DNA from: Alphaproteobacteria bacterium
Lineage (GTDB): Bacteria; Pseudomonadota; Alphaproteobacteria; ATCC43930; CGMCC-115725
Reading direction: 5' to 3'
Assembly: GCA_028866355.1 (NCBI GenBank)
Contig: JAGWIH010000102.1
Coordinates: 1 to 7,737, forward strand
Length of the DNA stretch: 7,737 nucleotides
Shown piece by piece: positions 1 through 7,434 of the stretch. Position 1 is the first letter of the stretch, and each line of letters starts with the position of its first letter. The notes under the pieces are model-generated. The model ran no database searches. It saw only the letters and a list, made by a program, of their open reading frames with translations, and was not told where the DNA came from. Position numbers and translations under genes: made by a program.

Positions 1-506
1 GGCAGGCCGCGCGCCGCCGCCGCGTGCTCCATCGCGCGCGCAAATCCGGGCCATTCGTCCCGGGCGAGACTCCGAATTCCGGGCGTCGTCGTCGCGTTGT
101 CGATGCCGTTGCCATCCACGCGGTTGACGCGCGGGAAATACGGCGATAGGTCGGCCCAGCTCCAACCCGCCGCGCCGGCCTGTGCCCAGCCATCGTAGTC
201 GCTCGGCAAGCCGCGCAGCGCCCACATGCCCATGACGCTCGAGCCGCCGCCCATGATGCGCGCTTGCGTGAACGGCCGCGCCGGCGTGCCTTCGACCATG
301 CTGGCTTCGAGCCCGGGCCAGAAATAATCCCGGTTGAAATAGGCGCTGGGAAAGACGTCGCTGATGTCGGCGGGCACGGCGCCGGGCGGGATATCGACGC
401 CCGCCTCGATCAGCACCACGCGGCAGGCGGGATCTTCCGACAGGCGGGCGGCCAAAACCGCGCCAGCCGTGCCGCCGCCGACGATGATGAAATCCGCCCG
501 CTCCAT
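1..506 (-). CDS. GMC-family FAD-dependent oxidoreductase, N-terminal part (runs off the left edge)
   Basis: The first 168 residues of a flavoprotein of the glucose-methanol-choline (GMC) oxidoreductase family, whose members oxidise alcohols or aldehydes using FAD. Residues 6-15 (FIIVGGGTAG) form the Rossmann dinucleotide-binding loop, and VLIEAG (31-36) supplies the acidic residue (E34) expected to bind the FAD ribose. RIMGGGSSVMGM (83-94) followed by LRGLPSDYDGW (97-107) is the GMC signature-1 region. The family usually has Asn where this protein has Met92. The rest of the FAD domain, the substrate domain and the catalytic His lie outside the window. The ATG at 506 is chosen because it sits just before the beta-strand leading into GGGTAG, and AGGA lies 10 nt upstream. 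An in-frame GTG at 527 is an alternative start. The layout recalls bacterial aryl-alcohol or hydroxymethylfurfural-type oxidases, but the substrate cannot be told from this fragment. Family assignment is secure. Confidence 0.9.
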   Translation of the reverse strand, partial: MERADFIIVGGGTAGAVLAARLSEDPACRVVLIEAGVDIPPGAVPADISDVFPSAYFNRDYFWPGLEASMVEGTPARPFTQARIMGGGSSVMGMWALRGLPSDYDGWAQAGAAGWSWADLSPYFPRVNRVDGNGIDNATTTPGIRSLARDEWPGFARAMEHAAAARGL

Positions 507-706
507 CGCGCCGCCGTCCTGTCGCACGATCTTACGCGCCGTCGCGCCATTCTTGCATACGTTGGCGGAACCGCCGGCCGCGATTGTTCATGGCGTGGTC
601 AACGCACAGGGTCGGCGTTGGCTTTCCGCTGCTGCACGGCCGAACCGACCAGGGCCGACACACATATATATAAAGTCGGGAAGTGAGTCCGTAGCGATCG
701 GAAATC
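507..706. other. Gene-free gap with a TA-alternating tract
   Basis: About 200 bp between the GMC oxidoreductase start and the 3' end of the tRNA gene. I see no convincing gene in it. Its one distinctive element is an alternating AT run at 664-674 (atatatataaa), which stands out sharply in such GC-rich DNA. The short inverted pair CCGAC/GTCGG around it (655-659 and 675-679) could form a weak 5-bp hairpin. The tract could be a -10-like element for either strand, but no matching -35 is found at 16-18 bp. It could also be a poor terminator for the tRNA transcript. Neither role is established. Confidence 0.4.
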
Positions 707-2178
<1,472 letters not shown>

Positions 2179-2182
<4 letters not shown>

Positions 2183-3183
2183 GGTGTCTGCGATGCCGGC
2201 TTGGCGGGCGCGGCGGCCAGCGCCGGCACGACTTGCCGCAGCGCTGCCGAGACAACGGCCTCGGCGTCGAGCCGTTGGTGCGCCGCCGCGAGCCAGCTTT
2301 CGGCCGCGCCGCGCGCCGGCGCCGGCGCCGCTTCGATCGTGCCGACGGCGCCCGCAAGATCGCCCTGGGCAAGTTCGGCACGCGCGGCGTCGACGGCGGC
2401 GAGGGTTGGATCGGGCGGCGTCGTGCTGTCGCCGACGCGGCGCACGACCACCAAGCTCGCGAGCTTCGCCCAGAAGCGCTTGGTCCAGCTCTCGTTCGCG
2501 GGCGCCGCCGGCGTCGCCAGCAGCATCGCCGGCGCGGTCGCGGCGTTGAATCGCGCCGCCAATGCCGCGGTGCTCGGAATACCGGTCGCCGCCTGCGGCT
2601 CGAGCGCCAGCAGCTTCACGCCCAGGTCGTGCGGCGCCAGGGTCTCGGCGGCTTTAAGCTCGTCGGGAAACGGCCGCGAGGTCGCCACCGCCGCCGATAG
2701 CTGGCTCAGCGCCAGGAACAGCATGCGTTCGGGATTGTCGCCGGCATGTGCCAGACGATCCTGCAACGCGGCGATGCGCGCCGCGTTGCCGTCGACTGCC
2801 GATCGCAGCTGTTGCGTCGCGGCATCGAGCCGTTTGACGGTGTCGGCGAATTGGCTGATGTCGGGCGACGCCTGCTTCACTTGTTTTTCGAGCGCGTTGA
2901 GCCGCACGAAAATCTGCGCGTTGGCGCTTTGCGCGTCGCGCAGGGCCTGTACCTCGGATTCGACCGTGGCCAGCTGGTTGGCGAAGATCTGATTCGCCGT
3001 GTTGTCGACCGGCGTGCCCCACGGCAGCACATGCGCCAGCGGCGGCGCCCAATAAGGCGAGGTGCCGGTCAGGCCGAGCACCAACGCCAATGCGACGACA
3101 AGCCCGCCGATCACCACGACGCGCCGGCGCCGGCGGCGCGGCAGGTTGATGTCGGCGGCGTCGATCACCGGCGGTTCGTTCAC
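2179..3183 (-). CDS. mic60: Alphaproteobacterial Mic60/mitofilin homologue
   Basis: A 334-residue single-pass membrane protein of the COG4223 (mitofilin) group, the bacterial counterpart of the mitochondrial crista-junction protein Mic60. The N-terminal cytoplasmic tail ends in six arginines (16-21), then one transmembrane helix follows (about 22-40). A Q/A/L/E-rich helical, probably coiled-coil, segment spans about 65-145. The C-terminal mitofilin domain (about 230-320) has LASLVVVRRVGD (241-252), then the helical AELAQGDLAGAV (269-280) and ESWLAAAHQRLDAEA (295-309), the best-conserved part of the family. The bulk should lie in the periplasm, where relatives bind and bend the inner membrane. 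The start is GTG at 3183; GAGG, overlapping the hemD stop, sits 8 nt upstream and supports it. The stop overlaps the hemY start. The middle third is low-complexity and alanine/proline-rich, as usual here. The protein is shorter than the mitochondrial one, as bacterial forms are. Confidence 0.87.
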
Positions 3184-3193
3184 GGCGACAACC

Positions 3194-3952
3194 TCATGCC
3201 CGTTGTTCCTTGTCTCCCGTTTGGGCCGCGTGCAAGGCCCGGTCGAGCGCCGCCAGCAGCGCCGGTTCGTTCGGCGCGGCGGCCACCTCGATACGCCGCC
3301 ACGTCAGCGGACCAAGTGCCGCCGCCACCGCCGGACTCAGCACGACCGCCGCGATCGATGCCGCACGGTCCTGTAGTCCGGCCGCGCGCGCGAGCGTAAC
3401 AAAGGTTTCGGCGGTGCGGGGAGAGAAAAAGATCGCCGCACCGACCGCGCCGGCCGCGATCGCGTCGTGCGACTCGGCGGTGAGGCGCGTGGCCGCGACG
3501 GCTTCGTAAAGCCGCAGCCGGCGCACCGTAAATCCGGCGCGCGTCAACTCGGCGGCGAGATCGCCGGCGACCGCGCTTGCCGCCGCGTGGATCAGCGCGC
3601 CCGCCGCCGGATCGAGGCGGCGCACCGCCAGCGCCGCCAGCGCATGGACATCGCCGCCGGCGCTTTCGACGCGGGCAAAGCCCGCCGCCTGGGCGGCCCG
3701 CGCGGTGGCGTCGCCGACGGCGAACGCCGGAAGGTCGCGCTGCGGCGAGACGCTGGCGAAGGCGCGGACGCCGTTGGCACTGGTGAACAGCACCGCTTGC
3801 GTCCCCGGCAGCGCCGCGGCCAGCGTGGCCTGCGCGTCGGGTGCGAGTTCGATCGACAGCAGCGGCTCGAGCAGCGGTTCGATGCCGCGTGCCAGCAGGG
3901 CCGCCGTCAGGCCCGCGGCGTCCTCGCGCGGTCGGGTCACCAGCGCCTTCAT
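3194..3952 (-). CDS. hemD: Uroporphyrinogen-III synthase
   Basis: A 252-residue cytoplasmic enzyme that closes hydroxymethylbilane into uroporphyrinogen III, inverting ring D, as the step after HemC. HemD sequences are poorly conserved, but the usual marks are present: the opening MKALVTRPRE, LFTSANGVRAF (55-65), LRLYEA (126-131), IFFSPRTAETF (154-164) and LSPAVAAAL (185-193). The length of about 250 residues is normal for a single-domain HemD. ATG at 3952 is chosen because it overlaps the hemC stop (ATGA, 3949-3952) and begins exactly at the conserved first strand. Upstream in-frame starts would run deep into hemC. The next gene, mic60, starts 10 nt after the stop. Position behind hemC makes the assignment firm despite the divergent sequence. 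Confidence 0.93.
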   Translation of the reverse strand: MKALVTRPREDAAGLTAALLARGIEPLLEPLLSIELAPDAQATLAAALPGTQAVLFTSANGVRAFASVSPQRDLPAFAVGDATARAAQAAGFARVESAGGDVHALAALAVRRLDPAAGALIHAAASAVAGDLAAELTRAGFTVRRLRLYEAVAATRLTAESHDAIAAGAVGAAIFFSPRTAETFVTLARAAGLQDRAASIAAVVLSPAVAAALGPLTWRRIEVAAAPNEPALLAALDRALHAAQTGDKEQRA

Positions 3953-4875
3953 GCGAAAAAGTCGGGCCCGCCGCGCGCCTTGAGCTCGGCACCGGCGTCG
4001 CGGCCGAGTGCGGCCGCATCGCCGGCGGCGCCGTCGCGTCGCGTGCGGTGGAGCTTGCTGCCGTCCGGGCTGACAATGGCGGCGTCGAGCGTCAGCCGCT
4101 CGCCCGCGACGGTCGCGAGCGCGGCAATCGGCGTGCGGCACGAACCGTCGAGCGCCGCCAGGAAGGCGCGTTCGGCCGCGGCGCAGGCGGCCGTCTCGGC
4201 GTGATCGAGCGGCGCCAGTAGATTGCGCGCGCGCGGATCGTCATTCCGAATCTCGACCGCGAGAATGCCTTGCGCCGGCGCCGGCAGCATTTCGTTCGGC
4301 GGCAGCATCGCGGTGATCTTGTCGGCAAGGCCCAGCCGCTTCAATCCGGCGGCGGCGAGGATCGTCGCGTCGGCGTCGCCGGCCGCCAGCTTCGCGAGGC
4401 GCGTGCCGACGTTGCCGCGCAGCGGCACGATGTTGAGGTCGGGCCGCACATGCAACGCCAGCGCCTTGCGGCGCAGCGACGAAGTCCCGAGCCGCGCGCC
4501 TTTGGCCAGCGCGGCGAGCGAATTGGCGCGCGGCGACAACAGCGCGTCGCGCGGATCCTCGCGCGGCAGGCACGCGGCGATCGCCAGTCCTTGCGGCAGC
4601 GCCGCCAGCATGTCCTTCATCGAATGGATGGCGACGTCGATGCGTCCATCGAACAGCGCCTCTTCGATCTCCTTGGTGAACAGGCCCTTGCCGCCTTCCT
4701 CGGCGAGCGGGCGTTCGCCCGCGCGGTCGCCGCTGGTGCGGATGGCGACGATGTCGATCGCACCCGGCGCGGCCAATGAAGCATGCGCCGCAGCCAGGCG
4801 GCGCTTGAGCTCGTCCGCCTGCACCAGCGCCAAAGGGCTGCCGCGCGTGCCGATGCGCAGAAGAGGCGGGGCCAT
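3949..4875 (-). CDS. hemC: Porphobilinogen deaminase (hydroxymethylbilane synthase)
   Basis: A 308-residue cytoplasmic enzyme that condenses four porphobilinogen molecules into hydroxymethylbilane. The family landmarks are complete: LRIGTRGSPLALVQA (6-20), RTSGDR (46-51), GGKGLFTKEIE (61-71), HSMKD (84-88) with the catalytic Asp88, LGTSSLRRKA (129-138), PLRGNVGTRL (151-160), PAPAQGILAVE (198-208) and LDGSCRTPI (242-250), in which Cys246 should carry the dipyrromethane cofactor. The length is typical. The start ATG at 4875 gives the standard N-terminus; no usable Shine-Dalgarno precedes it (AAGG is only 1 nt from the ATG). It is the first gene of the hemC-hemD-mic60-hemY operon and is divergent from tsaD across 54 bp. 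The stop overlaps the hemD start by 4 nt. A small oddity is KDMLAALPQGL after the catalytic Asp, where a Pro often follows. Confidence 0.98.
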   Translation of the reverse strand: MAPPLLRIGTRGSPLALVQADELKRRLAAAHASLAAPGAIDIVAIRTSGDRAGERPLAEEGGKGLFTKEIEEALFDGRIDVAIHSMKDMLAALPQGLAIAACLPREDPRDALLSPRANSLAALAKGARLGTSSLRRKALALHVRPDLNIVPLRGNVGTRLAKLAAGDADATILAAAGLKRLGLADKITAMLPPNEMLPAPAQGILAVEIRNDDPRARNLLAPLDHAETAACAAAERAFLAALDGSCRTPIAALATVAGERLTLDAAIVSPDGSKLHRTRRDGAAGDAAALGRDAGAELKARGGPDFFA

Positions 4876-4929
4876 GCCTTGTTCTTAGGCGGAAGGCGGC
4901 GGCAAGGGAAGGTGCTATGGTCCCGCGCC
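4876..4929. promoter_or_regulatory. Divergent hemC/tsaD promoter region
   Basis: Only 54 bp separate the two start codons, so both promoters must sit here or inside the opposing gene. Toward tsaD, TATGGT (4916-4921) resembles a -10 element and ends 8 nt before the ATG. Toward hemC, TAAGAA (4887-4882, minus) resembles a -10 element and ends 6 nt before its ATG. In both cases transcription would begin at or next to the start codon, giving leaderless mRNAs. Neither gene has a well-placed Shine-Dalgarno site: GGGAAGG for tsaD is about 17 nt away, and AAGG for hemC is 1 nt away. The -35 regions are poor matches and would overlap each other. This is a prediction from sequence only. Confidence 0.45.
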
Positions 4930-5982
4930 ATGTTGGTGCTGGGCATCGAAACCAGTTGCGACGAGACCGCGGCCGCGGTGGTCGAAGATTCGGCGGCTGC
5001 CGGCAAGCGCATCCGCGCCAGCCTCGTGCTGTCGCAGCTCGCCGAGCACCGTCCCTATGGCGGCGTCGTGCCCGAGATCGCCGCGCGCGCGCATTTGGAC
5101 CATCTCGATGGATTGATCGCGCGGGCGCTTGCCGCCGCCAACATTGGCCTGAGCGATCTCGGCGGCGTCGCCGCGACGGGTGGGCCCGGCCTCATCGGCG
5201 GCGTCATGGTCGGCGTCATGGAGGCAAAGGCGATTGCCTATGCGCGCGCCCTGCCGTTTGTCGCGGTCAACCATCTCGAAGGGCACGCGTTGTCGGCGCG
5301 GCTGACCGACGACGTGGCGTTTCCTTATCTCCTGCTGCTGGTTTCGGGCGGGCATTGTCAGCTGTTGGCGGTCGAAGGCGTCGGCCGTTATCGCCGTCTC
5401 GGCACGACCATCGACGACGCCGCCGGCGAATGTTTCGACAAAGGCGCCAAGCTGCTCGGCCTCGGCTATCCCGGCGGTCCGGCCATCGAACAGGCCGCGC
5501 GCACCGGCGATGCGGCGCGATTTCCATTGCCGCGGCCGATGATCGGCCGGCCCGGTTGCGACTTCTCGTTCTCCGGCTTGAAGACCGCGCTGGCCGAAAC
5601 GGTGCGCCGCGCCGGGTCGCTCGACGATCGCGCGCGCGCCGATCTGGCGGCCGCGCTACAAGCGGCGATTGTCGATTGTCTGCTCGATCGCACGGCACAG
5701 GCGGCGGCACGGTTCAACGCGCAGCACGGTCGCGGCCACGCGCTGGTGGCGGCCGGCGGCGTCGCCGCCAACGCCGCATTGCGGCCGCGGCTGACTCAGC
5801 TTGCCACGGAATTGAACTTCCGTTTCGTCGCACCGCCGCCGGCGCTGTGCACCGATAATGCGGCGATGATCGGCTGGGCCGGCATCGAACGCCTCAAGCT
5901 CGGGTTCGCCGACGCGCTCGACTTCGCACCGCGGCCGCGCTGGCCGCTCGACCCGACGGCGGCGTCCGCGCGCCCACGTTGA
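4930..5982 (+). CDS. tsaD: tRNA N6-adenosine threonylcarbamoyltransferase TsaD
   Basis: A 350-residue ASKHA-fold enzyme (formerly Gcp/YgjD) that, with TsaB and TsaE, transfers threonylcarbamoyl from TsaC-made TC-AMP to A37 of tRNAs reading ANN codons (t6A). Motifs seen are LGIETSCDETAAAVV (4-18), YGGVVPEIAARAHLD (43-57), TGGPGLIGG (83-91), NHLEGH (114-119) with metal ligands His115 and His119, LVSGGHC (137-143), GECFDKGAKLLGLGYPGG (166-183), CDFSFSGLKTA (210-220), GGVAANAALR (276-285) and CTDNAAMIGW (307-316) with metal ligand Asp309. Length and motifs are complete. The ATG at 4930 is chosen because the conserved sequence starts at once; a longer frame from 4783 would run 93 nt into hemC. A near-consensus promoter for the next gene overlaps the TGA stop. 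tsaD commonly lies near gpsA in Alphaproteobacteria; here two extra genes separate them. Confidence 0.98.
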   Translation: MLVLGIETSCDETAAAVVEDSAAAGKRIRASLVLSQLAEHRPYGGVVPEIAARAHLDHLDGLIARALAAANIGLSDLGGVAATGGPGLIGGVMVGVMEAKAIAYARALPFVAVNHLEGHALSARLTDDVAFPYLLLLVSGGHCQLLAVEGVGRYRRLGTTIDDAAGECFDKGAKLLGLGYPGGPAIEQAARTGDAARFPLPRPMIGRPGCDFSFSGLKTALAETVRRAGSLDDRARADLAAALQAAIVDCLLDRTAQAAARFNAQHGRGHALVAAGGVAANAALRPRLTQLATELNFRFVAPPPALCTDNAAMIGWAGIERLKLGFADALDFAPRPRWPLDPTAASARPR

Positions 5983-6007
5983 ACCCGGCCGGGCGCCGCC
6001 TTAGAAT
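5979..6007 (+). promoter_or_regulatory. Candidate sigma70-type promoter for the exported-protein pair
   Basis: TTGAAC (5979-5984), a four-of-six match to the -35 consensus, is followed after exactly 17 bp by TAGAAT (6002-6007), a five-of-six match to the -10 consensus. The -35 hexamer contains the tsaD stop codon. Transcription would start near 6014 and leave a leader of about 50 nt before the PEBP start at 6064. The spacer begins inside a perfect 10-bp palindrome, CCCGGCCGGG (5984-5993), which could be an operator or chance in GC-rich DNA. It is the best-matching promoter pair I found in the window. Confidence 0.55.
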
Positions 6008-6048
6008 CGGCCCTGCCGGCTGCCTCAATGGCCGGCCAAAAGATCTCC

Positions 6049-6054
6049 GGGAGG
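6049..6054 (+). promoter_or_regulatory. Strong Shine-Dalgarno that fixes the PEBP start
   Basis: GGGAGG lies 9 nt before the ATG at 6064, a near-ideal site. It argues against the in-frame ATG at 6028, which lies upstream of it and would add a polar stretch ahead of the signal peptide. Confidence 0.75.
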
Positions 6055-6063
6055 AAAAATACC

Positions 6064-6834
6064 ATGTATTTCCGTGGGTTAATTGCCGCGCTCGCGAGCG
6101 CGGTGTTGCTGGCTGGCACCGCCCAAGCGCAGGCGCCGGCTCCCGCATTCCTTTATAAGATGCCGCAGCTCGCGCCCGCGCATTCCGCGAAAATCCATGT
6201 CCGCGTCGACGCGATGAAGTACGACCACGTGATTCCGAGCGAATACACGTTCTGCACCGCGGATGGCCACGGCGGCACCACCGCTGCCGCCAACAAGAAT
6301 CCGAGCATTTCGTGGTCGAAGGGTCCGGCTGCCACGAAGTCCTACGCCGTCGTCGTTTACGACACCGATTCGCCGGCCGAGCATCGCGAGCTGATGAACC
6401 AAAAAGGCGCGACGCTGACGAAAGCCGTCAAGCGCAAGATCTTCTTCCACATGGTGCTGGTCGACATTCCGGCCAACGTCATGACGGTTCCCGAAGGCGC
6501 AGCCTCGAACGAGCGGCTGCTGCACGGCAAGCCGGCATCGGCGATCAAGGTCGGCGTACCCGCCGCCAACAGCTACACCCCGGCCTTTGCTGCGAACGAT
6601 GCGATGAAGGGTACCTATTACGGCTATGACGGTCCGTGCTCGCCGTGGAACGACGAGAACGCCCATCACTATCACTTCACCGTCTACGCGTTGAGCGTGC
6701 CGTCGCTCGGTCTCAGCGGCGAGTTCAGCGCCGAGGCCGCGGTCGCGGCGATGAAGGGCAAGGTGTTGGCGCAGGGCCAATTTCTCGGCGTCTATTCGAC
6801 CAACCCCGCCGTCATGGCCAAGCTGAAGAAGTGA
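6064..6834 (+). CDS. Exported PEBP-family (YbhB/YbcL-like) protein
   Basis: A 256-residue phosphatidylethanolamine-binding-protein-fold protein with a signal peptide. Residues 1-22 have a short basic start, a hydrophobic core (LIAALASAVLLAG) and a TAQA/AQA-type cleavage site, so the mature protein should be periplasmic. PEBP marks are PSISWSKGPAATKSYAVVVYD (from about 80), the ligand-pocket DTDSP (100-104), FFHMVLVDIPANV (127-139), and YYGYDGPCSPW (185-195) leading to HHYHFTVYAL (201-210). A C-terminal helix plus VLAQGQFLGVYS ends the fold. Cys64 and Cys192 are the only cysteines and could form a disulfide. Bacterial PEBPs have no settled function; proposals include lipid or small-ligand binding and kinase regulation. 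It lies after tsaD, probably with its own promoter, and 23 nt before the HbpS-like gene, so the two are likely co-transcribed. The assignment to the fold is firm, the role unknown. Confidence 0.92.
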   Translation: MYFRGLIAALASAVLLAGTAQAQAPAPAFLYKMPQLAPAHSAKIHVRVDAMKYDHVIPSEYTFCTADGHGGTTAAANKNPSISWSKGPAATKSYAVVVYDTDSPAEHRELMNQKGATLTKAVKRKIFFHMVLVDIPANVMTVPEGAASNERLLHGKPASAIKVGVPAANSYTPAFAANDAMKGTYYGYDGPCSPWNDENAHHYHFTVYALSVPSLGLSGEFSAEAAVAAMKGKVLAQGQFLGVYSTNPAVMAKLKK

Positions 6835-6857
6835 GCAGAACCAGGGAGGAATAAGCG

Positions 6858-7361
6858 ATGAAAATCCGTTGGTGGATTTCCGCGTTCGCGTTCGCGGCGT
6901 TACTCGCCGGCCCGGCGCTGGCGCAGCAGGCGTCCGCACCGCCGGCGCCGCCGCCCGCCTATGGGCCGCCGATCACGCTCGAGCAAGCCAAGAAGGTCAT
7001 GGCCGCCGCGGAGGCCGAGGCGAAGAAAGCCCCGTTCCCCGTGGCGATCTATATCGTCGAGCCGAGCGGCGAAATGGTGATGATGGAGCGCATGGACAAT
7101 ACGCAGTACGGCTCGGTCGCGCTCGCGCAGAAGAAGGCCGAGACTGCGGCAATGTTCAAGCGGCCGTCGCAAGCCCTCGAGGACCGTGTCCAAGACAAAG
7201 TCTATCTGCTCACGCTTGGCGCGCCGACGGTCGTCGGTGGCGGCTTGCCGATTATGGAGCACGGCAAGATCATCGGCGCGATCGGCGTCAGCGGATCGCC
7301 GGGGTCGGCGCAGGATGGGCAGGTGGCCAAGGCGGGAATCGAGGCGCTGAATAAGAAATAA
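6858..7361 (+). CDS. Exported GlcG/HbpS-family (DUF336) protein
   Basis: A 167-residue protein with a signal peptide (1-22, ending PALA|QQ), a proline-rich linker (27-38, APPAPPPAYGPP) and one GlcG/HbpS domain (about 39-166). Typical features are the helix ITLEQAKKVMAAAEAEAKK (39-57), then VAIYIVEPSGEMVMMERMD (62-80), GSVALAQKKAETAAMF (85-100), GGGLPIM (127-133) and the end GKIIGAIGVSGSPGSAQD (136-153). HbpS from Streptomyces is an extracellular heme-binding oligomer; GlcG is encoded with glycolate-oxidase genes but has no firm function. AGGGAGGA (6843-6850) sits 7 nt before the ATG, a strong ribosome-binding site much like that of the gene upstream. It is probably co-transcribed with the PEBP gene, and a strong hairpin follows at 7384. 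Whether this member binds heme cannot be read from the sequence; there is no His-rich or CxxCH motif. Confidence 0.92.
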   Translation: MKIRWWISAFAFAALLAGPALAQQASAPPAPPPAYGPPITLEQAKKVMAAAEAEAKKAPFPVAIYIVEPSGEMVMMERMDNTQYGSVALAQKKAETAAMFKRPSQALEDRVQDKVYLLTLGAPTVVGGGLPIMEHGKIIGAIGVSGSPGSAQDGQVAKAGIEALNKK

Positions 7362-7383
7362 GCGCCACCGCTTGATCGGATAA

Positions 7384-7433
7384 CGCCTTCCGTGCTTCAT
7401 CGCTCGCGGTGAAGCGCGGGAGGCGTAACTTTT
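7384..7433 (+). terminator. Strong hairpin between the HbpS-like gene and gpsA (terminator or gpsA leader switch)
   Basis: The left arm 7384-7399 pairs along all 16 bases with the right arm 7410-7425; two of the pairs are G-U wobbles. The loop is 10 nt (7400-7409). The adjacent bases A7383 and T7426 can add a 17th pair. A T-rich tail (taacttttc, 7426-7434) follows, so it resembles an intrinsic terminator ending the PEBP-HbpS transcript. The tail is imperfect: four consecutive Ts with A and C before them. It ends just before the gpsA ATG and contains the gpsA Shine-Dalgarno in its right arm, so it could also act as a translational or attenuation switch for gpsA. Both readings are inference. 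Confidence 0.65.
7418..7423 (+). promoter_or_regulatory. gpsA Shine-Dalgarno buried in a hairpin
   Basis: GGGAGG lies 11 nt before the gpsA ATG at 7435 and is the only good ribosome-binding site for it. All six bases belong to the right arm of the 7384-7425 hairpin, so they would be paired when the hairpin forms. Confidence 0.55.
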
Positions 7434-7434
7434 C

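Noticed and set aside
2310..2335. GCCGGC-rich short repeats in mic60
   Set aside because: They encode the Ala/Pro-rich part of the protein and reflect base composition. No regular repeat unit with spacers is present, and there is no CRISPR array anywhere in the window.
3953..4141. Upstream extension of hemD to an ATG at 4141
   Set aside because: It would overlap hemC by about 190 nt and adds Arg-rich sequence with no HemD similarity. The ATGA overlap at 3949-3952 gives the normal HemD N-terminus.
4783..4929. Upstream extension of tsaD
   Set aside because: The 49 extra residues are mostly antisense hemC sequence. TsaD proteins begin directly with the LGIETSCDE strand.
5984..6036. Palindrome CCCGGCCGGG (5984-5993) and GCCGGC inverted copies (6015-6020, 6031-6036) as a tsaD terminator
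   Set aside because: The stems are short, no T-run follows, and such palindromes are frequent in GC-rich DNA. The promoter reading explains the spot better.
6079..6939. A 286-codon minus-strand frame antisense to the PEBP gene
   Set aside because: The plus-strand frame has a signal peptide, a strong ribosome-binding site and clear PEBP motifs. The antisense product has none.
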